A DNA stretch of 19,995 nt from Glaciecola sp964643575 (GCA_964643575.1 CAZXTD010000069.1:1-19995); one strand, 5' to 3'; shown: positions 8,401 to 17,179, numbered from the stretch's first letter. Notes: a model not told the origin generated them from the sequence alone. Program-made: numbers and translations.

Positions 8401-8419
8401 AAAAAAATATTATTTTTTT
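8401..8419. repeat. AT-only inverted repeat in the 99-nt spacer between the Lon-like and lipoprotein genes
   Basis: Seven A, TATTA, then seven T form a perfect 9-bp A/T inverted repeat around one central base. It lies within the 8335-8433 gap, which also has an eight-T run (8383-8390) and an AAAACGTTTT palindrome (8368-8377). The stem has no G or C, so it is a poor terminator. The gap could hold a weak internal promoter for the last six genes, but no good -35/-10 pair is visible. Confidence 0.5.
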
Positions 8420-8433
8420 AAATTCATTTCTTT

Positions 8434-9855
8434 TTATTGTAATCGATGGCTTAAAAACACCACCGGCAGAGCAAGCTGTCTTGACCAATTTGACAAGGCG
8501 TCTGCCGAAATCAAATTTTCTGTGTTTTGGTGTCGTACTAAGTAACTTTGCAAGGACTGAAAATCTGCAGCGTCCGGGTTTTCGGTAAATAACAACAGGT
8601 GGTAATGCATACTATTATTGCCTTGATGCACCAGTGGAATAGACCAATGACGATTGTCGCTTGGCATAATAATAGGTAAGACATTAAGCAATTCAGTTTG
8701 GTCAGACACCATCCAAATTGCTTTTATTTGTTCAGAGCTATGCAGCGTTAACTGACAGATGTTTGCCAAGCTGCTTGTGGGGGCTTGATTAAAATGACGA
8801 AGCTCACTAACCCCGTGTGCGTTTCCGCCATTTATCGCCGCTAAATATTGGTTTTCAGATGGGCTATAGCTGCGTTCAGATTGGGCTAATTCTACTGCTA
8901 ATCGGCAAGCGCTTTTATTTTCAGATAACACAGCGCTTAATCGATATTCAAGCCCATGCAAAACTTCATCATCATTTTTAGACTCATAAGATAAGGTAAA
9001 ATACAGTAAGCAGGCCAATAGAATAAGTAACCCAAAGGTGACAAGTTTAAAAGTAACAGGGTACCTAAAGTTAAACATAGAGCTTCTTTCTTGCGCTTCT
9101 ATGGTTATACCTTCAGTTTGTTCACTTTCTGCAGTTTTTTGGTTTGGTTTAAATATTTTATTTTTAGTGTGAAACGTCGCGTTAAGCTCGTCAGCTAAAT
9201 GTGATGGCAAATCGAATAAGGTAGTTAGCAAGCCTGGTAATTGGCTAAGATGCTTAATTGGACATAAAGATATATTCGAGTCGGGTATCGGTTCCTTATA
9301 ATTTTCGAAGGGCACTAAAAATAAGATCCTTTTACCCTCACTTTGCCACTGCCTAATTTGACTATTGGCTGTCTCACACTTTTTAGCTAGATGCCCGATA
9401 CTCATTACATCCTCAGACTCAGTGTTTATTGCGCCGGTGGCAATCACAATTAAATTGGCTGTGGTATCGCTCGCCCCCATTTGATATTGGGTATTATGTA
9501 TAGACGCTGACTCAACGGAATTACGACTATTTTGCTTAGATGCACAATACAAGTGATCGTATTGATACAATAAATGCGCAACATATGCTCCAAGCTGCCA
9601 ACTATTGCCTTGGTCAATATCAGCAGATAAGTTTAGCCTATATTCTCGCATACCAAAGTGAGACTGAATAATACCTTGTGGTTTGCTAACAAAATTTGCG
9701 TAGTCTTGACTGATGCTCGCCAATTGTGCACTAAAATTAATACTCACCACAGAGCGTAAGTTTGCATTGGGCAAATCGCTAATCGATTGGACTTCAATTA
9801 GGCCATTAGTGCTCGACACAAAAACTTGAATCTGTGTCTGTTGCCTAGCTTCCAC
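8434..9855 (-). CDS. membrane-anchored Lon-type (S16) protease domain protein without AAA+ module
   Basis: This 473-aa protein starts at a GTG with AGGAA about ten bases upstream. It has no signal peptide. Residues about 70-210 follow the Lon S16 protease domain in order. 'DQGNSWQLGAYVAHLL' stands for the Lon DGPSAG segment, with Ser85 at the nucleophile position. 'VIATGAIN' stands for Lon's 'xxTGEI', and 'DVMSIGHLAKK' for 'VLPIGGLKEK', with Lys159 at the catalytic-Lys position. 'ILFLVPFENYKEP' stands for 'TVLIPFEN'. Both dyad residues are therefore present, although the usual Gly-Gly is Gly-His. There is no AAA+ ATPase and no Lon N-domain. One TM (about 266-288) is followed by a periplasmic C-terminal region of about 185 residues with no known motif. 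The topology puts the protease-like domain in the cytoplasm, near the kinase and FHA domains of the neighbouring gene products. It may be an active ATP-independent protease or a peptide-binding fold. Confidence 0.75.
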   Translation of the reverse strand: MEARQQTQIQVFVSSTNGLIEVQSISDLPNANLRSVVSINFSAQLASISQDYANFVSKPQGIIQSHFGMREYRLNLSADIDQGNSWQLGAYVAHLLYQYDHLYCASKQNSRNSVESASIHNTQYQMGASDTTANLIVIATGAINTESEDVMSIGHLAKKCETANSQIRQWQSEGKRILFLVPFENYKEPIPDSNISLCPIKHLSQLPGLLTTLFDLPSHLADELNATFHTKNKIFKPNQKTAESEQTEGITIEAQERSSMFNFRYPVTFKLVTFGLLILLACLLYFTLSYESKNDDEVLHGLEYRLSAVLSENKSACRLAVELAQSERSYSPSENQYLAAINGGNAHGVSELRHFNQAPTSSLANICQLTLHSSEQIKAIWMVSDQTELLNVLPIIMPSDNRHWSIPLVHQGNNSMHYHLLLFTENPDAADFQSLQSYLVRHQNTENLISADALSNWSRQLALPVVFLSHRLQ

Positions 9856-9859
9856 GATA

Positions 9860-10576
9860 TTAGTTTCCTAAGAAGGTAAGATATATTCGAGATTCTGTAT
9901 CCACTATAGCTAAGTACTCTGGGCTTGTCTTGCTCACAATTGTCTGAAACGCGATCCCTTGCTTTTGCTTAAATGAATGATTAAAAACAAGCTGATAAAA
10001 AGCATTTTGCCAACCCAGATGAATAACTAATTTATTGAACTCATTTGTTTTGGCTTCTGTAAAGCCATAATCGCCAGCACTTTCGCCATTTTGCACAGAA
10101 TCAGGCTCTAATTGTAAGAGAATATGCACTTGCTCTGGTAAGTCAGGATCGTCATTTAAATCAATACTGAATCCTTTAGCCTGACGCCGTTTAAGCGTTT
10201 CAGAAGAGCTAGCCGCCACCATTGTGTCGCCGCAAAAAAGAGCGGTCTGTTTGAGCACGTATTCATAAAGCTTGCGCACAGATGCAGATTGAGAAGTGAC
10301 CGTTAATAAAGCCGCATTACTTAAGGTATTTTTTTGATTAGGGTGAAGCAGTGTATTCACAATATCTTGTAAGCTAATACTTGCAGGTGTATTGCCGCGG
10401 TTATCACCCCGTTTATCGCTTATCTCGACTATAGATTCTGAAGTGTTTACTGCTGCATTGTCTGAAGATCCTACTGCTTCGGTACCGCGCGTAAGACTCA
10501 TTAGCTGTTGGTGAGCAACAAATGCGCACTCTGCCAAACTTGCACTTCCCTTTTCTATTTCTTCAGACTTTTTCAT
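9860..10576 (-). CDS. cytoplasmic protein of unknown function
   Basis: I do not recognise this protein (238 aa from ATG 10576). A GTG three codons upstream is possible, but it sits only two bases after AAGGA, while the ATG has GAGAG close by. There is no signal peptide or TM. Residues 1 to about 75 are polar and low in hydrophobics, probably disordered. The rest looks folded: a helical part (about 77-115) with 'ALLTVTSQSASVRKLYEYVL', an acidic strip 'IDLNDDPDLPEQVHILLQLEPD', and a C-terminal beta-rich part with 'KLVIHLGWQNAFYQLVF' and 'EYLAIVDTESRIYLTFLG'. It overlaps the end of the upstream gene by 14 nt and is 4 nt from the Lon-like gene, so its product is probably made in step with both. 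A scaffold or adaptor is possible; no function can be assigned. Confidence 0.78.
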   Translation of the reverse strand: MKKSEEIEKGSASLAECAFVAHQQLMSLTRGTEAVGSSDNAAVNTSESIVEISDKRGDNRGNTPASISLQDIVNTLLHPNQKNTLSNAALLTVTSQSASVRKLYEYVLKQTALFCGDTMVAASSSETLKRRQAKGFSIDLNDDPDLPEQVHILLQLEPDSVQNGESAGDYGFTEAKTNEFNKLVIHLGWQNAFYQLVFNHSFKQKQGIAFQTIVSKTSPEYLAIVDTESRIYLTFLGN

Positions 10577-12278
10577 TTCTCTCACTATCCTTACTATATA
10601 ACGCTCTTAGCTTATCTATAAATATGAGACGGTCTGAGCAAAAAATTTCTTCGCTTTGCAAATTTTGTTGGCTAATGTTGTTTAGCATTTTAATCAACAG
10701 TTTATTGAGTGCGAGTAATTGACTTGCCGCATCTAAATATTCATCTTCGCTAAGCATCGTGTTTTCAGTAAACCCGACGCGATTAATTCTAGACCTAGCT
10801 TGTTTGCACTGCTTAAGCATGGCATTAAACCAAGGGTGCTTTAACTTTGCAGTTGGTATTGTCGTATCGTCAAAAACATCGTCTTCACCAAATAACTCTT
10901 TAAACCTAGGCGAATGCTCTTTAAAACTTGGCAGTTGTGCGCTTAATTTGGCTAATAAAAACAAACCGTCTTTTGGCGACATGCCTAGCAAAATATCGAC
11001 AAGCGCAAGCAAGGTAAACTGGTTGTGAGCAATAAGCTTGCTAGTTTGTGAACAGACTTGCCCGTAATTCCGGGGCTCGGCCTCTATATTTTCAATGTTA
11101 ATAACTTTATTTTTGCGTTTTGCCTGAATCAGTTGATTTTGATATTTCGCAAAAACCATACTGCGTAACCAAGACCGTAAAACACTTTGCAAACGTTGGG
11201 GATAGTCTACGACTAACTCAAGCAGATAAAGGTGTTCTTGTTTAAACACTTTTGGCTTATTGTTGAGCATATCTACGTCGACAAATTTATCATGCTGATG
11301 CTGCGAGAAAATGCTATGAAAAGACTCGTTTGCGCCCTCTTCTAAATGCCAATCCAGCAAGGCTTTATCTGCACTTATTTTGTGTTGCGCTTCTTCGATA
11401 CTGTCAGAAAAACTAATTTTTGCTTGTGTATGAACAATGTCTTTAGCCTGCATATAAGCAAGATGCTCCGAAACAACAAAACTATATTTGGTATAACCTT
11501 CTAGCTGATTATGCGCTTGCCAAAACTGTAAAATAGGCTCATCGAACGATTGGCTAGCATCACTATTTTTACAAGTATTTGCTTGGTGCCAAGTATCTAT
11601 TTGGCGGAATCTTCGCTGTAATTTAGCGGGGGGTAAATGTTCAGTTAAATAGGAATAGATTTCTTGTTGTAGGCGGCTGGCTAATTCGTTTATTGCATTT
11701 TGCCCTTTGTTTTCAAGAGTTCTCTCAATGAACTCAAGTAAATCAGGTGACACACACACTAACCATTCACTGATACATGCCCAAAAATTTGCCCTATCTC
11801 CATGCAAGGTAAACTCATGTCCATTTATGAGTAAGTCGAGTTTACCCGCACGCATGGAATAGCGCATCGAACCGTCTTCCCTTAAGTCGAAAACAACTTG
11901 ATTGTCTTTTATGTCATTTTCAAGACTGCTAAGAGAGCTTTGCATATCACCTGCGAAATATTCGACAAACACAGTTTTACTAGCAACCTGCGAAATCCAA
12001 AAATACTCTAATAAAGGCGAGCCAGGGCGGCGTTTAAGGCTTGAATATTTCAAACTTCGATTGTTGCCCACACCTGCTCGGTGAATAATAACCCAACACA
12101 AATGAGCAAATTCGAAACATGTATTACCGTAGTTTCTGCACACCAACATCTGTGCAAGTGTATCAACGCTCTTACGGGTGTACTTGGGTATGCCTGAAAC
12201 GGTTTGTACTTCACGTAGCATACTAAATTCAGCTAGGAGAGCGTCACTTATGCCGTAGCGTGAAATAGAATGGTCCAT
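10563..12278 (-). CDS. large soluble protein of unknown function
   Basis: This 571-aa protein has no signal peptide and no TM, so it should be cytoplasmic. No domain is recognised. The N-terminal third is Cys- and aromatic-containing ('CRNYGNTCFEFAHLCWVIIHR', around residues 48-68) and contains a beta-like segment, 'VVFDLREDGSMRYSMRAGKLDLLINGHEFTL' spread over about 128-158. From about 170 it is helical, with long charged helices. The C-terminal part has 'LLLGMSPKDGLFLLAKLSAQLP' type helices and ends in a Leu-rich helix. No NTP-binding loop, nuclease or protease motif is visible. The gene starts 7 nt after the FHA gene stop without a clear Shine-Dalgarno sequence, so translation is probably coupled. 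Its place between the FHA gene and the Lon-like gene suggests a cytoplasmic partner, perhaps the FHA ligand or a kinase substrate (inference). Confidence 0.8.
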   Translation of the reverse strand: MDHSISRYGISDALLAEFSMLREVQTVSGIPKYTRKSVDTLAQMLVCRNYGNTCFEFAHLCWVIIHRAGVGNNRSLKYSSLKRRPGSPLLEYFWISQVASKTVFVEYFAGDMQSSLSSLENDIKDNQVVFDLREDGSMRYSMRAGKLDLLINGHEFTLHGDRANFWACISEWLVCVSPDLLEFIERTLENKGQNAINELASRLQQEIYSYLTEHLPPAKLQRRFRQIDTWHQANTCKNSDASQSFDEPILQFWQAHNQLEGYTKYSFVVSEHLAYMQAKDIVHTQAKISFSDSIEEAQHKISADKALLDWHLEEGANESFHSIFSQHQHDKFVDVDMLNNKPKVFKQEHLYLLELVVDYPQRLQSVLRSWLRSMVFAKYQNQLIQAKRKNKVINIENIEAEPRNYGQVCSQTSKLIAHNQFTLLALVDILLGMSPKDGLFLLAKLSAQLPSFKEHSPRFKELFGEDDVFDDTTIPTAKLKHPWFNAMLKQCKQARSRINRVGFTENTMLSEDEYLDAASQLLALNKLLIKMLNNISQQNLQSEEIFCSDRLIFIDKLRALYSKDSERNEKV

Positions 12279-12285
12279 AGTATTA

Positions 12286-14688
12286 TTAATAACTTATGCT
12301 AGATTCAAGCAAGTTTGCTTGCGCATAACGAATAGCCGTACTGTCGTATTCACTTAGCTGAAAGCTTACGACAACCCCACTATTATCGGTATATTGAAGG
12401 TTGCACGGAAAAATAAGCGGAACTTCACCAATTAACGGGATATCGTCTATTTGCAGTGAATATTGGCGGTCTACAGGCGAAATACTCGCTTTATCCCCTA
12501 GTTTCACTTTAAACAAACCTATCATTGCTTGTCCGTCATTGGCATTGTTGTCGGCTTGAATTTTATCGAGCACGGTTTGTGTATCAATGTCTGCGTAATA
12601 TCGAAGATTCATTTTACGAGTGAGAGTGTCAAACAAGATGAAACAGAGTTTGTCTGTGCATACTAAAGATGTTCTGGTTGCCAAAGTATTATCAGGCCAT
12701 ATTTTATTTAGTTCTTTTTTGTCAAGCAGAGCTGTAGATTTTTGCGAAAAACTCAGTTGCAGCATACGCTTAGATTCTGATATCGAGACATTTAACACAA
12801 CCGCTGTGCTTTTTGCTTGCGCCCCCAATTGAATCTCATCCTTATCATCGAGTGGGTAAAGCTGTTTTTCTAGGCAATGCTCACCGTTTACGATACTACC
12901 GTTTTTACTGCCCATATCCTGCAGATAAAAACCGTCTGCTTTGCGCTCAATTTGACATTGCTGCCCTAGGCGCGAAACTGATTTATGGTTAACATAAAAT
13001 ACGCTGTCTTGATTACTGATCCACAAGGTGTCAGTTTTGTTTGGTAGCCGACCAATTTGAACCGTTTCATTTTGGCACACTAAATAATTATTGCGATCAG
13101 ACGAACAATTCAGCATAAGTGCAGGTGCTTGGGTAACAAATTCCGCTTTAATTTTATTAATGAGTTTTTTGATAGCTTTGGCTTGTTTCTTTAAATCCTT
13201 TATTTGAAGGGCTTTATCCCTCGCTTGATAGGCTCGTCGAAGCGCTTTGATTGGCTGTTGTTGCCTGTAGCTGTTCATCGCTTTGGCGACCTTGTTATGA
13301 ATCCATTGCTCGTTTTCAGATAAAAGTTGAGTGTTTTTTTCGTAGCTTTCTATTTGCAGTGCAATTGCTCTGGCTTGCTCATTGTCTGTATTAATGTGAA
13401 GTGATTTGCTGACAAATAATTTAGCAGTAATCAAATCACCTGCCTCAAAGTGCATTTTGGCTTGTTTGGCGAGTTCTTCTGAGTCTTTTTGCACCCTTAA
13501 CCAATAAGGCGCTTGCGCCTCCCATTTTTGCTTCAAGCGATAAAGTGGGAACGCTGCTTTATCGTAGGTACCAAGCCATCGCTGCGCTTGTTTGTTATGA
13601 CTGTACTGATGTAAGTAATACTGTAAATATTGTCTACGCACTAACACTGCCAAACATAAGGATATAAAAAGCAGCCCCGCTATCAAACTCAATAAAGAAG
13701 GCATAAAAGGGTTGCCGACTCGATTAAGGGATAAGGTTTTATTTGAATGCTGATAATCAATCATCGTATCGATGTTTTGACGCATAAAATATTGTTTTAA
13801 TAATTGATAGTACTGACTAGCGCTTAAACTGGTGCTTAATTCATATTCTGTGCTTACTAAGGGTTGATAATAACCCAGTAAATGATTGTTTTGGCTTGAA
13901 TTTAATAGTTTTAACTGCGAATTAGGTGAGTTGCTTAAAATATAAGTAGATAATCCTGACAACTCATCTACTTTAAAGCCGTTTACAATGAGTTGATAAG
14001 TCACAGGTAAAATTCGTTCATTAAGATGCGCATTAATCGACTGCGCTAAGCTTTCACCCACGGCGCGCAAGCGCTCATTGAATACATTTGTTGCAAGTGC
14101 ATTGCCAGACGATAATGAATTACCTTCGCCAATTCTTATTTCGTCATTAGCGGGTTTACCTTGCAAGCTTGTTCGAAGAATTTGCCCATCTACATTAAAA
14201 CTTAATTGATTTTCAAACCTCAGTGCTAGCGACAAGGGGTCGACTATTTGAAAGTGTAAAAGCGCTTCATCATTTTGTTTGTTAAAAGTAGCGTCGTTAA
14301 GCAATGCTCTATTTTTATCATGTGTAAATGCATATAAAACGAGGGCCTGAACATCTTCTTTTTGTGCTCTGACTTCTGCAGCAAGCCCGTTTAAATTTGC
14401 CCGGCCACACCATTGTTGCGTGCAATCTGTCAAGACTTCACTTGTCATTACTAAGGTGTTTAAGTCTTTACGTAAACCGTGCGCAATACCCGCTTCAAAA
14501 TGACTGATGGCTTCTGCATTTAACCAATCAATACCATTGGCTTGTATGCGAATATTCGATTCCTTAACAAGGTCTTCGCTAGGAATGGCCATAAGCTGCC
14601 AACCTCTAGCCATAACATGAGGTGAACTTACCAAAAGACAAAGGGCTAAGCTTGTATAAGCAATATATTGGTTCAGCAGTTTAGTCAT
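12286..14688 (-). CDS. FHA-domain membrane protein with large periplasmic N-terminal region
   Basis: I take ATG 14688 as the start (800 aa); TTG at 14700 is also open. The N-terminus is a signal-like or anchor helix (TSLALCLLVSS) with possible cleavage before ARGW. Residues about 30-325 form a periplasmic region of unassigned fold with a Cys pair (C89, C94). A TM spans about 331-351. A charged helical segment (about 400-520, TPR-like repeats with 'HFEAGDLITAKLFVSKSLHI') precedes an FHA domain at about 542-625. The FHA domain shows GR (546-547), SVSR (570-573) and GSKNGSIVNG (593-602), the residues that bind phosphothreonine in the family, but lacks the usual His after SR. A C-terminal region of about 160 residues is not recognised. 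The start lies inside the last codons of the kinase gene (8-nt overlap), so the phospho-binding partner is made together with its likely kinase. Confidence 0.85.
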   Translation of the reverse strand: MTKLLNQYIAYTSLALCLLVSSPHVMARGWQLMAIPSEDLVKESNIRIQANGIDWLNAEAISHFEAGIAHGLRKDLNTLVMTSEVLTDCTQQWCGRANLNGLAAEVRAQKEDVQALVLYAFTHDKNRALLNDATFNKQNDEALLHFQIVDPLSLALRFENQLSFNVDGQILRTSLQGKPANDEIRIGEGNSLSSGNALATNVFNERLRAVGESLAQSINAHLNERILPVTYQLIVNGFKVDELSGLSTYILSNSPNSQLKLLNSSQNNHLLGYYQPLVSTEYELSTSLSASQYYQLLKQYFMRQNIDTMIDYQHSNKTLSLNRVGNPFMPSLLSLIAGLLFISLCLAVLVRRQYLQYYLHQYSHNKQAQRWLGTYDKAAFPLYRLKQKWEAQAPYWLRVQKDSEELAKQAKMHFEAGDLITAKLFVSKSLHINTDNEQARAIALQIESYEKNTQLLSENEQWIHNKVAKAMNSYRQQQPIKALRRAYQARDKALQIKDLKKQAKAIKKLINKIKAEFVTQAPALMLNCSSDRNNYLVCQNETVQIGRLPNKTDTLWISNQDSVFYVNHKSVSRLGQQCQIERKADGFYLQDMGSKNGSIVNGEHCLEKQLYPLDDKDEIQLGAQAKSTAVVLNVSISESKRMLQLSFSQKSTALLDKKELNKIWPDNTLATRTSLVCTDKLCFILFDTLTRKMNLRYYADIDTQTVLDKIQADNNANDGQAMIGLFKVKLGDKASISPVDRQYSLQIDDIPLIGEVPLIFPCNLQYTDNSGVVVSFQLSEYDSTAIRYAQANLLESSISY

Positions 14689-17179
14689 TAAGTTGTTCAA
14701 TTAGGCGGAAGCCAGTTGTTGGAGTCGAGGCACGTTTGAGTAAAACAGAAGGCCTATCTCCTTGCAAGGTGTCACGATTATCTAACCAAGAACCGCCAAT
14801 TACAAGCGCTTGGTCACAACGTTCAATTTGATTGCTCACTGCACAATCAAACAACCATTCTTGTGCATTGCCGCGCACACCAAACAAGCCGGCATTATTT
14901 GCTGGTAAGGCAGTCACATCGACTGTACCACTTGCAATAGAAAGAGAAATAGCGTTATCACAGTTTTTACAATGGCTAGTTCGATTAATGATGCTGAGTG
15001 TCTCTGCATGACTTGCAAATAATCGCCATTGCTGCAATCGAGGCAACAAAAATTGCTTGTTCGTTCTTTGATTTAACCACGGAATAAAGCCTTGAGAAAT
15101 ATCAAACCAAGAGACATTTACCATTGGGTGCTGACGAGTATTTTTCAAAGTTTTGGGTGAAACTGCACTCGAAGTACTAAATCGTTTAGTGCGTCTGCAA
15201 ATGCCTTCATCTATACATAGTTGATATAAGGCTTGAGTCACTTCATGCTGCATAACCGAAAAGTCATTATTAACGCGTATGGTATAAAAACTGGTTTGCA
15301 CTGGTTGACTATCAAAATTAGCCGCCGAAGCTTGATTAGCAATAAGAGTATGACGCCAAAACACTGCTTTGCCATCAACATGATTGAGCTCTACAAGCGT
15401 ATAGCCCGGTATGTTTGTTTCAACCACGTTTGTAGTATTTGCGCTGGCTTGATTATTTGACTTACTCTGAAGCGTAGGCTTTGCGTTCAATGCTGCGCTT
15501 TGCGCTGAATCTGACTGAGTTAGCGCTAAGGTTTTTTCATTAGGGCCGGATTGTGTCTGGCTGGCCGGCACATTGTCTTCGCTTTCAGTTGTATTATTGT
15601 CTTTTATTTGACTAAAGTTTGTCGTCTCGTTTTTTTGCAAAAACAGTGAATGAATATCAAGCCCCCAATATACGTAGACTGCGGTGATAAGAAAAAGTGG
15701 TAAAATGTAACGCACTTTATTGACTGATTTCATCGCAAAGCGTGTTGAGGTCGTGCTGGCAAACATATCGGATAAAACGACATCGGCGGCGTTTGGGTTG
15801 TCAGGTCGAGTCGTTCGCCCAATGCTTAGCTGTTGTTGGTATTGTTCTGAACTTAATCGATTGCCTTCTTTTTCCTGCTTTTCCTCTAGATATTTAACCC
15901 ATGCAAACCACTGGGTAAGTGAATATAGTGAGGTAATTTGTTGCTTAACTTCCTCAATTTGCAATTGCAGCAGGTCATGCTGATCCTGTTGTGCCAAATT
16001 GGTCTCACTAAAATATAAACTTTGCAATACTTCGCGCTGTACCTTAACGACTCGTCCATGGGTCAATAGAAGCGCTTTAATTTCGTCTCTTAATTTAAGT
16101 GTATTACTTGAATACAATGAGTCTACGGGCAAAACCTGCGTGTGTTCGTGCTCAGTCTCATAGACATTTGCAGCAATAATATCTAAACATTCTTGAGCAC
16201 TACTTATTCTGTCTTCTACATTAAATTGCGTCATTTGAATCAGGAGTGTTTGCAACCAAGCCGGCACGTGATTTTCATCTAACAAGTCCATTCTTTGTTT
16301 TTGCAAAGATGCCTCGTTCTTTGATAAATCCTTTGCCGTTTTTGTGAGCTCTACGTCTAAAGTACCTACCAGTACTCTAATGATAACTCGCCCTAAACTG
16401 TAAATATCACTGACTGCTGATACATGTTGTGGAGATCGCATTTGTTCAGGACTAGCAAACTGGGGACTTACTCGAATAAATTCTGAAGAACCCGCCATTG
16501 CCAAATTTGATTCTTTTCCATTTTTAGAATCTACTTTGACGCGGTCTGAAAGTGGGCTATTTGCCAGTATCTGCGCATTATCTAAATCACCCACTACAAA
16601 TCTGGAATGGGTATCGACAAAGATATTTTCTGGCTTAATATCACAGTGTATCACTGCGTTTTTATGTAAATAATTGAGTGCTATTAGGGAATCACGTAAA
16701 CATGCTATCGCTTGTTTTAGGCCAAGTTTCCCACCATTAATGCTCAGTAAGTCAGCTACACATTGCTCGTAATACGGCATAACGAAAAAGGCCATTTTCG
16801 TAGGTGTATTTTTCTTCTGTGCTTCAAGCTTATCGTCTGCACCTGCTGCTTCGTGATTCAACCCAGACTCAAACCGCTCTAGCTTGTCTTCGTATATACC
16901 TGTGTGCATAACGCTAACAATATTCTGTGCGTCATCTAATGCAAACAATAGTTTGGCTTGACTTGTAAAGTGATGGGTGTGCGAATCTAGACCATGAGAG
17001 TTTGCCGTCTTATTTGGGGCTACCGTGAGTGAAGAAGTGTCTATTTTTAAGGCCAGTTGTGTGGCAAGTACTTCACTGTATACAAGGTACACTTGTGCAT
17101 TTTCAGACGCGGCTAAGCGTTTAACTACTCGATATTGGTCGATGATATCGTTTACAGCTAACTGATTATTCTTATGCAT
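14681..17179 (-). CDS. Ser/Thr protein kinase - TM - FGE-sulfatase (SUMF1/PvdO-like) fusion
   Basis: This 832-aa bitopic protein has a Hanks-type kinase domain in the cytoplasm (about 15-335): Lys45 in 'QLALKID' (VAIK position), HCDIKPEN with Asp180 and Asn185, and 'GDLDNA' with Asp198 at the DFG position. 'FASPEQM' stands for the APE motif and 'SDIYSLGRVI' for helix F. The glycine loop is degenerate (RLAASENAQV) and HRD is HCD, so activation-loop control may be atypical, but catalytic and metal-binding residues remain. Residues 360-480 are a helical linker, followed by a TM (about 489-506), a Ser/Asn/Gln-rich periplasmic linker (510-590) and an FGE domain (591-830). The latter shows 'MQHEVTQALYQLC', 'HPMVNVSWFD', 'FLLPRLQQW', 'GLFGVRGNAQEW', 'VIGGSW' and 'TGFRL'. 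'PTEAEW' is degenerate and a CKNC pair is present (737-740), so I expect a binding or sensor domain, not an enzyme. Known PpkA/PvdO-like proteins are the nearest analogues. Confidence 0.9.
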   Translation of the reverse strand: MHKNNQLAVNDIIDQYRVVKRLAASENAQVYLVYSEVLATQLALKIDTSSLTVAPNKTANSHGLDSHTHHFTSQAKLLFALDDAQNIVSVMHTGIYEDKLERFESGLNHEAAGADDKLEAQKKNTPTKMAFFVMPYYEQCVADLLSINGGKLGLKQAIACLRDSLIALNYLHKNAVIHCDIKPENIFVDTHSRFVVGDLDNAQILANSPLSDRVKVDSKNGKESNLAMAGSSEFIRVSPQFASPEQMRSPQHVSAVSDIYSLGRVIIRVLVGTLDVELTKTAKDLSKNEASLQKQRMDLLDENHVPAWLQTLLIQMTQFNVEDRISSAQECLDIIAANVYETEHEHTQVLPVDSLYSSNTLKLRDEIKALLLTHGRVVKVQREVLQSLYFSETNLAQQDQHDLLQLQIEEVKQQITSLYSLTQWFAWVKYLEEKQEKEGNRLSSEQYQQQLSIGRTTRPDNPNAADVVLSDMFASTTSTRFAMKSVNKVRYILPLFLITAVYVYWGLDIHSLFLQKNETTNFSQIKDNNTTESEDNVPASQTQSGPNEKTLALTQSDSAQSAALNAKPTLQSKSNNQASANTTNVVETNIPGYTLVELNHVDGKAVFWRHTLIANQASAANFDSQPVQTSFYTIRVNNDFSVMQHEVTQALYQLCIDEGICRRTKRFSTSSAVSPKTLKNTRQHPMVNVSWFDISQGFIPWLNQRTNKQFLLPRLQQWRLFASHAETLSIINRTSHCKNCDNAISLSIASGTVDVTALPANNAGLFGVRGNAQEWLFDCAVSNQIERCDQALVIGGSWLDNRDTLQGDRPSVLLKRASTPTTGFRLIEQLND

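Noticed and set aside
8401..8419. Intrinsic terminator between the Lon-like and lipoprotein genes
   Set aside because: The stem is made only of A and T with almost no loop, so it would not be stable enough to count as a terminator.
9860..17179. Type VI secretion cluster, because a PpkA-like kinase-FGE protein and an FHA protein are typical of T6SS regulation
   Set aside because: No sheath (TssB/C), Hcp, VgrG, ClpV, TssF/G, TssK, TssL or TssM-like sequence is present in the window.
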